From contig JAUYGX010000023.1 of NCBI GenBank assembly GCA_030690365.1, forward strand, positions 1-64,000: 64,000 nucleotides of DNA. Reading direction: 5' to 3'. The position numbers and the translations under genes were made by a program. The number at the start of each line of letters is the position of its first letter. Positions within the stretch are counted from its first letter, which is position 1. The notes beneath the pieces were generated by a model. It ran no database searches. It was not told the origin of the DNA and was given only the letters and a program-made list of their open reading frames with translations. Positions 37,031 to 45,014 of the stretch are shown piece after piece. This stretch comes from Bacteroidales bacterium (GTDB taxonomy: Bacteria > Bacteroidota > Bacteroidia > Bacteroidales > F082).

Positions 37031-39094
37031 TTAGTTGACTACAGTAAAAGCCCCTCTTTGCTCCGTTTGCTGGCCGTTGTAGTTTTGATAAACCAAATGA
37101 TAGAGGTAAGTTCCTGTGGGTACGACACTTCCCTGATTGGTGCCATCCCATCCTTCATCTGATGAATGCGTCTCAAAAATCATTTGTCCCCAGCGGTTAT
37201 AGATTTGAAACAGGTATGACTTCCCATTAAAAAACAGAAATACAGGCTTAAACCCGGGTGTCAGTCCACCGGGCCTGAATCCAGTCGGCATATAAAGGCC
37301 TGTCTCCTGAGCAAAGGTGAGCCGATTGGATAAACTTTGTTCCTGAAAACCATAGCTGTTGCCTGAATTTTCCTGAGCCTCAATCCAATAGGTAACCATA
37401 CCTGATTTAATGAACTGACCCGCCAGCTGATCGGTATATGTGTATTGGAATACACCTGCGCCCGGATTAACAGAGTCGACAACCAGTATAGGTTCATTGG
37501 GATCTGACATGCGGAAAATGCGGTATTGTTTTACACCGGCATCAAAGCCTGTAAAAGCATTCCATTGAAGATGATTTTCTTCATTTGAAATGGCATCGCC
37601 ACTTAACAACATGGTGGTCATACTGTTGGATATAAAACGCTGCAGGTTGCAGCTATCCTTCACCACGATCTGATAATCATATGATTCCAAACTCCCATCC
37701 GCAGTTTCATCGATAAAAACCAATAGGTTATTGGTAACATCACTTCGCAAAAAAGTTTTAATCAGTAAAGGATTAGGCGACAATGTGCCTGCACGGTATA
37801 CTTCCCACTTACAGGATAAAGGAGCCGTATCGACATCAACAGTTACCTCCACCTGGTTATTTGGCAGCACACTTGAATTGGCCAGATATAAAAATGCAGG
37901 TTCAATATACTTTCCGGTGGTAATTATTTTTTGACATGAGGTGGACGTACTATTACCAAACTTTGCCCGTATTGCATAGGTGTACGTTGTATCCTGAAGA
38001 ATATTTTCATGGATAAAAGAGGTGGTAACGGCATCCACTTCACCCGCCAGTTTAAAAGGTTCTCCGTTAAGGCTGTATAAAATCTGGTAACCGTCCAATG
38101 GCGGGTTTGCATTTATAAAGGGGTTCCAACTCAGCACATTTTGGCCCTCACATATTCGGGTAACAATTTCCTTCTGAAAAACAGGCGAGAGCTCTTGATC
38201 GTTGGTCATCGTTCCTTTATTTCCACAATTATCCTCTGCAGCCAGTGAATACACCAGATTAGCACTATCACATGGAAGTGCCACAGTATCCACAAACATC
38301 TGAATTTCTGATGGAAATGAAACAGGAATTGTATCAATATCAAAACCATTTCTATAAACAATGGTACTTCTTACATCTCCACTTGCCGAGGCTACCCAGG
38401 TTAAAACCACATTACCGGCGGCATTTACCGTAATAGAGTCGAAAACAGGTACAAGTGGCTGATTTAATTCGGTGAACCATTCCCCTCCAATAGTTGAAAC
38501 CGATCGGCAACCCGAAGCACTTTCCACTTCTACCCGATAGCTCACAGAATCATTGCATATGTTATCCTGCAATGTGTCGTTATAAGAAGTATTACTAACA
38601 CCATCCTGGATCATGGTCCAGGTTCCGATGGGATATTCCTGCCAAATTTCAAAAAGGAAAGAGCTATCAGCATACATCTTGTACCAACTAAGATACGCAA
38701 AGGGAAGCAGCCTACCCCCTGGACCAGTTGGTTGAAATGCAGTAAGCAACATGGTTTGAGCAGGCACTGACACAATAGTAGTATCAGGATAGACCGCTTT
38801 AATATAATAATATCGTGTGGCATGAGCTGCATCGGCTGTAACATCATGATAGGGTGAAAATCCCAATCCTAAATTTAAATAATTAGTACCATCAGTAGAA
38901 TAATAAATGTTTTGCTCTAGTACATCCGGGTCTATATTTATCCATGAAATCAAGACACTTCCATCCGGGTTCACCGCCAAACAAGTAATAACCGGAGTCG
39001 GACGAACTGCTCTTGCTGCAAAGCCATCCATCATCATCCAAATAAAAAGAATAAAGATCACGCGTCCTGAGATATGGGACAAAGATCGTTTCAT
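37031..39094 (-). CDS. Type IX-secreted protein with gliding-motility C-terminal domain
   Basis: A 687-residue exported protein. Residues 1-29 are a signal peptide. Several immunoglobulin/fibronectin-III-like repeats follow (recurring DGSVLISWINI, NVVLTWVAS, NVLSWNPFINA, NHLQWNAF motifs). The last 85 residues, with MPTGFRPGG, FQIYNRWGQMIFET and DEGWDGTNQGSVVPTGTYLYHLVYQNY, are the type B sorting domain that sends proteins through the type IX system to the surface. No enzymatic domain is visible, so it may be an adhesin or scaffold. Its ATG overlaps the stop of the M16-like gene at 39091 by four bases, implying co-expression. Confidence 0.88.
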   Translation of the reverse strand: MKRSLSHISGRVIFILFIWMMMDGFAARAVRPTPVITCLAVNPDGSVLISWINIDPDVLEQNIYYSTDGTNYLNLGLGFSPYHDVTADAAHATRYYYIKAVYPDTTIVSVPAQTMLLTAFQPTGPGGRLLPFAYLSWYKMYADSSFLFEIWQEYPIGTWTMIQDGVSNTSYNDTLQDNICNDSVSYRVEVESASGCRSVSTIGGEWFTELNQPLVPVFDSITVNAAGNVVLTWVASASGDVRSTIVYRNGFDIDTIPVSFPSEIQMFVDTVALPCDSANLVYSLAAEDNCGNKGTMTNDQELSPVFQKEIVTRICEGQNVLSWNPFINANPPLDGYQILYSLNGEPFKLAGEVDAVTTSFIHENILQDTTYTYAIRAKFGNSTSTSCQKIITTGKYIEPAFLYLANSSVLPNNQVEVTVDVDTAPLSCKWEVYRAGTLSPNPLLIKTFLRSDVTNNLLVFIDETADGSLESYDYQIVVKDSCNLQRFISNSMTTMLLSGDAISNEENHLQWNAFTGFDAGVKQYRIFRMSDPNEPILVVDSVNPGAGVFQYTYTDQLAGQFIKSGMVTYWIEAQENSGNSYGFQEQSLSNRLTFAQETGLYMPTGFRPGGLTPGFKPVFLFFNGKSYLFQIYNRWGQMIFETHSSDEGWDGTNQGSVVPTGTYLYHLVYQNYNGQQTEQRGAFTVVN

Positions 39095-40413
39095 TTTACC
39101 GTGGTATTTTTCTCTTTCTTGCCCACCACCAGGCGAATCATCTGTTCGGGGACCAGGTAACGGTTGGCTGCTTCCATTAATTGCTCAGAAGTGGTTTGCA
39201 TCATGGTTGCCAGGCTTTTTTGGTAGTAACTAAACTCCAAATCATGGTCACGCGCAGAAATATACCTGTCCGACAAGGCAAACGGACCATCGAAACTACG
39301 CAGGAAAGTACCATAAAGATAATTTTTTACCAGCGAGAGTTCTTCCTCTCCTACCGGCACCTCCCTGAGCAGTTTTATCTCGTCACAAATTTCCGCAAGT
39401 GCGGCTTCGGTATGGATGGCATTTACTTCGGTGGCCACACTAAAAAAGCCGCCATACCGGTAGTTTACCAGGTGTGAACTAACGCCATAGGTAAATCCCT
39501 TTTCTTCACGCAGGTTGGTCATCAGCCGTGATCCAAAATATCCACCCAACACCATGTTTAGCAGTTGTAACGTATTAAAATCCGGATGGCTTTTCCCTAC
39601 AATCGGTCGTCCAATTCGGATTGCAGACTGCAATGCGTCGACTTTTTCCTCCAAATGGTCGCCACTGTGGATCACCGAATCAGCATAATGTACCATTGGT
39701 AATTTAAAATCCGGATGGGTTCCGGGATATTGTCCAAAATACCGATTGAGCTGCGAAGGCAACTCTTTGCTGATATTTCCGCTTACCAATATCCACCCGT
39801 TTTCGGGCAGGTAATACTGTTGATAAAAACTGTTGATGTCCGAAATATCCACCAAACCGAAATCAAGTTCATTCAGTTGTTGTCCGTAAGCTGAATCTGC
39901 GCCAAACACCAGGCTGTTAAAACCCAACATCGCTCTGTATTTGACCTTAGAACTGTTGGTAAGAAATTCCTGTTTTTGTTTATGCAAATAGGTTTGTAGC
40001 TCGTCGGCCGGATAAGCCGGCTCGTACAACATTTCGCTCAACAAAGGCAGCAGTTGGGGCAGGTATTTATTTAAGCAATAGAGGGTTAGAATGGCGGTAT
40101 CTTTTGTAACCGAAGTATCCAGATAGGCCCCATGGTAATCGAGGGTTGAAGCAATTTGAAAGGAAGAGTGCGACCGGGTTCCTTCGCGTAGCAGCCGGTT
40201 GGCAGCTGCCGCAACCAGGTGTTTTTTCTGGAAGGCCGAACCGGCATTAAATATCAGGTCGATACGCGTAACTTCCTCCTGCCCTGCTTCTATCAGGCAA
40301 ACTTCTGTTCCATTGTCGAGGGCCAGTCTCCCGGGTTCGTCCAGGTGCATGGCCATGTGTACGGCAGGTACAGGAGCGATAGATCGGTTTAGCTGTGCAG
40401 ATTGTTTCTTCAT
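39091..40413 (-). CDS. M16-family peptidase-like protein without the zinc site
   Basis: A 440-residue member of the pitrilysin/processing-peptidase family. In the place where active members have HxxEH, it reads HLVAAAANRLLREGT, so His and Glu are missing and it cannot bind zinc in the usual way. The C-terminal half keeps the features of the non-catalytic subunit (EEKGFTYGVSSHLVNYRYGGFFSVATEVN and the YLYGTFLRSFDGP stretch). It lies 3 bases after a catalytic M16 gene, as in alpha/beta processing-peptidase pairs, and probably forms the substrate chamber with it. There is no clear signal peptide, so the pair may act in the cytoplasm, though the operon ends with a secreted protein. Confidence 0.88.
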   Translation of the reverse strand: MKKQSAQLNRSIAPVPAVHMAMHLDEPGRLALDNGTEVCLIEAGQEEVTRIDLIFNAGSAFQKKHLVAAAANRLLREGTRSHSSFQIASTLDYHGAYLDTSVTKDTAILTLYCLNKYLPQLLPLLSEMLYEPAYPADELQTYLHKQKQEFLTNSSKVKYRAMLGFNSLVFGADSAYGQQLNELDFGLVDISDINSFYQQYYLPENGWILVSGNISKELPSQLNRYFGQYPGTHPDFKLPMVHYADSVIHSGDHLEEKVDALQSAIRIGRPIVGKSHPDFNTLQLLNMVLGGYFGSRLMTNLREEKGFTYGVSSHLVNYRYGGFFSVATEVNAIHTEAALAEICDEIKLLREVPVGEEELSLVKNYLYGTFLRSFDGPFALSDRYISARDHDLEFSYYQKSLATMMQTTSEQLMEAANRYLVPEQMIRLVVGKKEKNTTVK

Positions 40414-40416
40414 GAG

Positions 40417-41658
40417 TTATTTGTTATCGGCGTAATAAGTTAAAGTATTTTGTTTTGATGGAACCAGCATGGTACGGGCTTGTTCCACAATATCGGCACG
40501 TGTTACACGCTGATATTTCTCCGCTTCCCGGTTCCAGTCGTCAGCATTACCCAACATATGGAAATATCCCAGGTTCATGGCTTTGTTTAAAACCGGCATA
40601 CGGGCAAAAATCAGGTTGGCTTCAATCCTATTTTTAATTTTTTTCAGCTCCTCCTCCGATATCAAATCGGTAGACAGTCGGTTGAGTTCCGACCAGATAG
40701 CGGCTTCGGCTTCCTCCATAGATATTCCATCCATCAGTTTGCCGGCAATAATAAAAAGTCCGCTGTCGATATCCCCGCTGATAAAAGCATTGAGTTCGGT
40801 AAACAGTTTACTTTCTTTTACCAGACGCTGATACAGGCGTGCTGATTGTCCATTGGAAAGTACATCAGAGATCAGGTCGGTGGTATAATAGGCCCGATCG
40901 CGGCGGGTAGGCATGTGCCAGGCCATATAAATGGCGTTTTGCGGCACATTCCGGCTAACGGATAGTCGGCGTGGCTCCAGTTGTTCCGGCTCGCGGGGAT
41001 AAGATTGAGCTGGGATATTTCCGGCAGGCAATGGACCGAACCACTGTTCAGCCAGTTTAAAAACATCGCCAGGTTTTACATCGCCAGCCACGCTTAGAAT
41101 GGCGTTGTCAGGATTATAATGTTGGTGATAAAAAGCCTTTACATCATCCAGGGTGGCACCTTCGATATGGCTGATTTCGCGCCCGATGGTGTTCCAGCGA
41201 TATGGATGTTTTTTGTATGCCAAAGGTTTGAGCAACAGATATACATCACCATAAGGTTGGTTAAGGTAGTTTTGTTTAAACTCTTCGATCACCACCTGCT
41301 TTTGCACATCCAGGCTACGCTGCGAAAATTCGAGTCCCAGCATGCGGTCCGATTCAAGCCAAAAAGCTGTCTCGAGGTTGTTTTTGGGAAGAGTAAGGTA
41401 ATAGTTGGTGTAGTCGGCATTGGTAAAAGCATTGTTTTCGCCTCCGGCTCTTTCAAGCGGGATGTCGTATTTGGGGATGTTTACCGAACCTCCAAACATC
41501 AAATGTTCGAACAAATGAGCAAAACCTGTCCGTCCGGGATCTTCGTTGCGCGAACCCACCTGATAAATCAAGTTCATGGCCACGATAGGTGTATGGCGAT
41601 CGCGGTGCACCAGAACGGTGAGCCCATTATTCAGTTTTATATTTTCAAAAGTTACCAT
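40417..41658 (-). CDS. Catalytic M16 zinc peptidase
   Basis: A 413-residue processing-peptidase-type protease. The zinc site is complete: His48-x-x-Glu51-His52 in FAHLFEHLMF, with the downstream Glu in VVIEEFKQNYLNQ as third ligand. Standard surrounding motifs are VAMNLIYQVGSRNEDPGRTG, ERAGGENNAFTNADYTNYYLTLP and, in the second domain, NPDNAILSVAGDVKPGDVFKLAEQWFG. It has no signal peptide. It is the first gene of a three-gene minus-strand operon (active subunit, inactive subunit, type IX-secreted protein). A -7 box is at 41752-41759, 93 bases upstream. Confidence 0.93.
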   Translation of the reverse strand: MVTFENIKLNNGLTVLVHRDRHTPIVAMNLIYQVGSRNEDPGRTGFAHLFEHLMFGGSVNIPKYDIPLERAGGENNAFTNADYTNYYLTLPKNNLETAFWLESDRMLGLEFSQRSLDVQKQVVIEEFKQNYLNQPYGDVYLLLKPLAYKKHPYRWNTIGREISHIEGATLDDVKAFYHQHYNPDNAILSVAGDVKPGDVFKLAEQWFGPLPAGNIPAQSYPREPEQLEPRRLSVSRNVPQNAIYMAWHMPTRRDRAYYTTDLISDVLSNGQSARLYQRLVKESKLFTELNAFISGDIDSGLFIIAGKLMDGISMEEAEAAIWSELNRLSTDLISEEELKKIKNRIEANLIFARMPVLNKAMNLGYFHMLGNADDWNREAEKYQRVTRADIVEQARTMLVPSKQNTLTYYADNK

Positions 41659-41751
41659 TATTCAGTTTTAGTTCTCAACAGTCGCATATAACATGGCTTT
41701 GCCTGTGGTGTTAAATGCCTTCCCGTAGGATATTGTATGGGATATAATCCG

Positions 41752-41759
41752 CAAACTTA
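41752..41759 (-). promoter_or_regulatory. Bacteroidota -7 element for the M16 operon
   Basis: TAAGTTTG on the minus strand matches TAnnTTTG exactly, about 94 bases before the ATG, which would give a leader of roughly 85 bases. Confidence 0.45.
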
Positions 41760-41815
41760 ACAAGGATAATTGTAAAACGAAGTTTTATTTTATGAATTGT
41801 GTGTTAAAAGTTATT

Positions 41816-41823
41816 TAATTTTG
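41816..41823 (+). promoter_or_regulatory. Bacteroidota -7 element for glyA
   Basis: TAATTTTG matches TAnnTTTG exactly, 37 bases before the glyA ATG. Confidence 0.6.
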
Positions 41824-41860
41824 CCAAATTGTTTAGATTAAACGCTCAAAAACCAACATA

Positions 41861-43141
41861 ATGGAAAGAGACCATAAAATATTTGAACTGATAAAACAGG
41901 AAAAAGAACGCCAGATGCATGGCATCGAGCTGATTGCATCCGAAAACTTTGTAAGCGACCAGGTGCTGGAAGCGATGGGTTCGGTGATGACCAATAAATA
42001 TGCCGAAGGATATCCAGGAAAAAGATATTATGGAGGATGTGAAATTGTAGATCAGTCGGAACAACTGGCCATCGACAGGGCTTGTGAATTGTTTGATGCC
42101 GAATATGCCAACGTGCAGCCGCACTCCGGCGCGCAGGCCAACATGGCTGTGTTCTTAACCTGTCTGAATCCTGGCGACACCTTTATGGGTCTCGATTTAT
42201 CGCATGGCGGGCACCTCTCGCATGGTTCTCCCGTTAACTCATCGGGCATTTTATACAAACCGGTAGCCTATCACGTAAGTGAAGAAACCGGCACTGTGGA
42301 TTATGATGAGATGGAACAACTGGCCAAACTCCATCAGCCCAAAATGATTATCGCCGGTGCTTCGGCGTATTCACGCGATTGGGATTATGAGCGCATGCGC
42401 GACATTGCTGACGAAATTGGTGCCATTCTGATGGCCGACATCTCTCACCCGTCGGGTTTGATAGCCAAAGGCTTGCTGAACGACCCCATTGAATTTTGTC
42501 ATATTGTAACCACTACCACCCACAAAACCTTGCGTGGTCCCCGTGGCGGACTGATCCTGATGGGAGAAGATTTTGAAAATCCATGGGATTTGAGAACTCC
42601 CAAAGGCGAATTAAAAATGATGTCGGCATTGCTTAACTCAGCCGTATTCCCGGGCATTCAGGGTGGTCCGCTGGAACATGTTATCGCCTCCAAGGCTGTG
42701 GCTTTCGGCGAAGCACTCACCGACTCCTACTTTGAATATATACTTCAGGTGAAGAAAAATGCAACTGTTATGGCCAAATCCTTTGTTGACAAAGGATACA
42801 AGGTTATTTCAGATGGCACCGACAACCACCTGATGCTCATCGACCTGAGAAGCAAATTCCCTAATATCACCGGTAAGGTGGTGGAGAACACGTTGGTGAA
42901 AGCCGATATTACCATCAACAAAAACATGGTACCTTTCGACAGCCGCTCACCATTTCAAACCAGCGGACTTAGGGTTGGCACACCTGCCATCACCACACGT
43001 GGATTAAAAGAAATGCATATGGCTCCTATTGTTGATTTGGTAGATGAAGTAATCTCAAATATCGACAACCCCGAAGCATTGCAATCGGTAAAAAAACGTG
43101 TGAATGATATGATGAGTGGATTTCCTCTTTTCGGATATTAG
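41861..43141 (+). CDS. glyA: Serine hydroxymethyltransferase
   Basis: A 426-residue PLP enzyme that makes glycine and methylene-tetrahydrofolate from serine, a main one-carbon source. Typical motifs: [38 protein letters not shown] (substrate site), [22 protein letters not shown] and the PLP Lys222 in [33 protein letters not shown] is the C-terminal signature. Length is normal for bacteria (E. coli 417). It is divergent from the M16 operon. A palindrome at 43155-43171 after the stop (AAACAC with GTGTTT) is a weak terminator candidate. Confidence 0.97.
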   Translation: MERDHKIFELIKQEKERQMHGIELIASENFVSDQVLEAMGSVMTNKYAEGYPGKRYYGGCEIVDQSEQLAIDRACELFDAEYANVQPHSGAQANMAVFLTCLNPGDTFMGLDLSHGGHLSHGSPVNSSGILYKPVAYHVSEETGTVDYDEMEQLAKLHQPKMIIAGASAYSRDWDYERMRDIADEIGAILMADISHPSGLIAKGLLNDPIEFCHIVTTTTHKTLRGPRGGLILMGEDFENPWDLRTPKGELKMMSALLNSAVFPGIQGGPLEHVIASKAVAFGEALTDSYFEYILQVKKNATVMAKSFVDKGYKVISDGTDNHLMLIDLRSKFPNITGKVVENTLVKADITINKNMVPFDSRSPFQTSGLRVGTPAITTRGLKEMHMAPIVDLVDEVISNIDNPEALQSVKKRVNDMMSGFPLFGY

Positions 43142-43273
43142 CTTACTTTCTGACAAACACTATTAGTGTTTCCTTAATATATCAACTTGACAAGATGGTC
43201 ATCGGATGGTATATTTAAAAAAAGTATACTTTAGCAATCAATAAATCTTGTAAGTAATTTAACTAATAATCCT

Positions 43274-44017
43274 ATGAAACACATATTTTTCCTCGCACTG
43301 GTTATCGCCTTGGCGTTAAGTGGCTGTAACAACGCCCCCGATTCCACCGCCACGCAGACGAACTGGGGACATACAGTAAAAGTTGCCGACGTTATCCAGA
43401 CCACCAATTACACCTATCTGGAGGTAGCTGAAAACGGTTCTAAGTATTGGATGGCAATTCCAAAAAGTGATATCGCTATCGGAAAGGTAGTTTATTATAA
43501 CAGTGGTCTGCCGATGACAAACTTCGAAAGCAAGGAACTCAAAAGGACTTTTGACAAAGTTTTGTTCGTACAGGTCATCAGCGATGATCCTGCCGGAGAT
43601 GGCCAGATGGCGAAAATGACTCCCGCAGTCAGTCAACCAGCCAATATGTCATCCGAAGAAAGAGTCGCCTCGAATAAATCGGGTGGTGAAAAGAAAAAAA
43701 TAGAAGTAGATCCCCTCCCTGGTGGCATGACGCTGGCAGATGTGATCAACAAACGCTCAGCCCTTGCCGGTAAGGAAATTACCGTAAAAGGTGTTGTTAC
43801 TAAATACAACGCCGGCATTATGAACCGCAACTGGTTACACATCCAGGATGGAACCGAAACCGGTGGATATTTCGACATGACCATCACCACCAACGACGAA
43901 GCCAAGGTGGGCGATATTGTGGTGTTTAAAGGCACATTGAACGTGAACAAGGATTTTGGCGCCGGCTATACCTATGAGTATATCATTGAAGATGCCACCT
44001 TGCAGAAGGAAATGTAG
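43274..44017 (+). CDS. Lipoprotein with OB-fold-like domains
   Basis: A 247-residue lipoprotein: IALALSGC is a clear lipobox with Cys at residue 18. The first half (about 30-105) has TVKVADVIQTTNYTYLEVAENGSKYWMAIPKSDIAIGKVVYY; the second (about 155-245) has GMTLADVINKRSALAGKEITVKGVVTKYNAGIMNRNWLHIQDGTETGGYFDMTITT, DIVVFKGTLNVNKDFGAGYTYEYIIEDA. Both look like a five-strand OB-type barrel, joined by a polar linker. In the second half the pattern resembles periplasmic nucleotide/nucleic-acid-binding OB lipoproteins. Ligand is unknown. It is followed by a strong terminator and by repeats. Confidence 0.75.
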   Translation: MKHIFFLALVIALALSGCNNAPDSTATQTNWGHTVKVADVIQTTNYTYLEVAENGSKYWMAIPKSDIAIGKVVYYNSGLPMTNFESKELKRTFDKVLFVQVISDDPAGDGQMAKMTPAVSQPANMSSEERVASNKSGGEKKKIEVDPLPGGMTLADVINKRSALAGKEITVKGVVTKYNAGIMNRNWLHIQDGTETGGYFDMTITTNDEAKVGDIVVFKGTLNVNKDFGAGYTYEYIIEDATLQKEM

Positions 44018-44039
44018 GTCGTACACAATTAAAAACGCT

Positions 44040-44069
44040 AAGGACGCCATAGCGGCGTCCTTTTTTTTT
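44040..44069 (+). terminator. Rho-independent terminator after the OB-fold lipoprotein
   Basis: AAGGACGCC (44040-44048) and GGCGTCCTT (44054-44062) form a 9-bp GC-rich stem with a 5-base loop and a run of nine T. Confidence 0.88.
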
Positions 44070-44078
44070 GGCTCCCGA

Positions 44079-44142
44079 ATGCCGTTCCCGAAAGGGTTCG
44101 GGATTTTGACCGACATTGTATCCCTGGAATTTATTCCAGGGG
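44079..44142. repeat. Double-hairpin repeat B, copy 1
   Basis: About 64 bases with two nested inverted repeats: CCCGAA with TTCGGG, then CCTGGAAT with ATTCCAGG. It matches copy 2 at 44292-44354 almost base for base. Confidence 0.75.
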
Positions 44143-44202
44143 TTGCACAGGGGAATTTTACACTTCCTTGTGAATCTTCTGTCCCACTCATGTTTGAGGA
44201 AA

Positions 44203-44245
44203 ATAGAACGCAGATTATTATGATTTTTATGATTGGGAATGATTT
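44203..44245 (+). repeat. Dispersed intergenic repeat A, copy 2
   Basis: Begins ATAGAACGCAGATTATTATG; two mismatches to copy 1 at 26596. It lies between the two copies of repeat B. Confidence 0.7.
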
Positions 44246-44291
44246 GAAAACAAATTAAATCAACCCAGATCAAATATCAGCGAAACATCCA

Positions 44292-44354
44292 AATGCCGTT
44301 CCCGAAAGGGTTCGGGATTTTGACCGATATTGTAACCTGGAATTTATTCCAGGT
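44292..44354. repeat. Double-hairpin repeat B, copy 2
   Basis: Second copy of the unit at 44079, with the same two stem-loops; the small changes fall mostly in the spacer between the stems, and the second stem keeps its pairing. Confidence 0.75.
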
Positions 44355-44449
44355 TTACTACACATTTGGCTTTTAACTAAACTTAAGATTCCTAAAACCG
44401 GAGGAATCAATTCTTTTGTAATTTTACACTTTATCTTGAATTGAAGGGG

Positions 44450-44974
44450 ATGTTTGGAAAAAAGCATATCAGGAACCTGATCCTGGTGAGGCACGGTAAA
44501 GCAGAAGTGGGTGACATCAACATACATGATGCTGATAGAAAACTGGTGGAATCAGGTAGGAAAGAAACGATGAAGGTAGCAGAGAAGCTGAAATCAGAAC
44601 ATTTCAGTGCGGATTTGATTGTAACCAGCGATGCTCGACGAGCCTGTGAAACGGCCGCCATTGTTGCTGAATCCATTGGCTATCCGGAGGATAAGATTGT
44701 TCATCTGCAAAGCCTGTACCTGGCCGATGAGGAATCTATTTACGCGGAGATCTTTGCCTTTCCAGACATAATTGAAAAGGTTGTGCTGGTAGGCCACAAT
44801 CCCGGACTCACCGATTTTGTTAATCCGTTTCTGGATTATCCGGTTGCATCGATGGAGACTTCGGCAATGGTGAAATTACAATTTTCATCAAACAGATGGT
44901 TCGGCATTAATCCGGGAACGTGTAAATTGGTACAATGGTTCGGTGCTGGTTCATCAGAATCAATCTTTAAATAG
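44450..44974 (+). CDS. sixA: Phosphohistidine phosphatase SixA-like
   Basis: A 174-residue histidine-phosphatase-superfamily protein. The catalytic loop is LILVRHGKAEVGD (RHG with the phosphorylated His), the second basic site is TSDARRACETA, and the second catalytic His is in VVLVGHNPGLTDF. SixA in E. coli dephosphorylates phosphohistidine of phosphotransfer proteins (ArcB HPt, NPr). Here it heads a sixA-ppk-TPR run; polyphosphate kinase itself works through a phosphohistidine. Start at ATG 44450 is preferred over TTG 44441. Family certain, physiological target unknown. Confidence 0.9.
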   Translation: MFGKKHIRNLILVRHGKAEVGDINIHDADRKLVESGRKETMKVAEKLKSEHFSADLIVTSDARRACETAAIVAESIGYPEDKIVHLQSLYLADEESIYAEIFAFPDIIEKVVLVGHNPGLTDFVNPFLDYPVASMETSAMVKLQFSSNRWFGINPGTCKLVQWFGAGSSESIFK

Positions 44975-45014
44975 CGAGTCAGAGCCACAAAATAAACGCA
45001 ATAACGTAACACCT

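Larger units (their letters stand above)
44018..44449. other. Gene-free stretch holding a terminator and three repeat copies
   Basis: Contains the terminator at 44040-44069, two copies of a double-hairpin repeat (44079-44142 and 44292-44354) and, between them, copy 2 of repeat A (44203-44245). A -7-like TAATTTTA at 44419-44426 may serve sixA. No coding frame is convincing. Confidence 0.65.
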
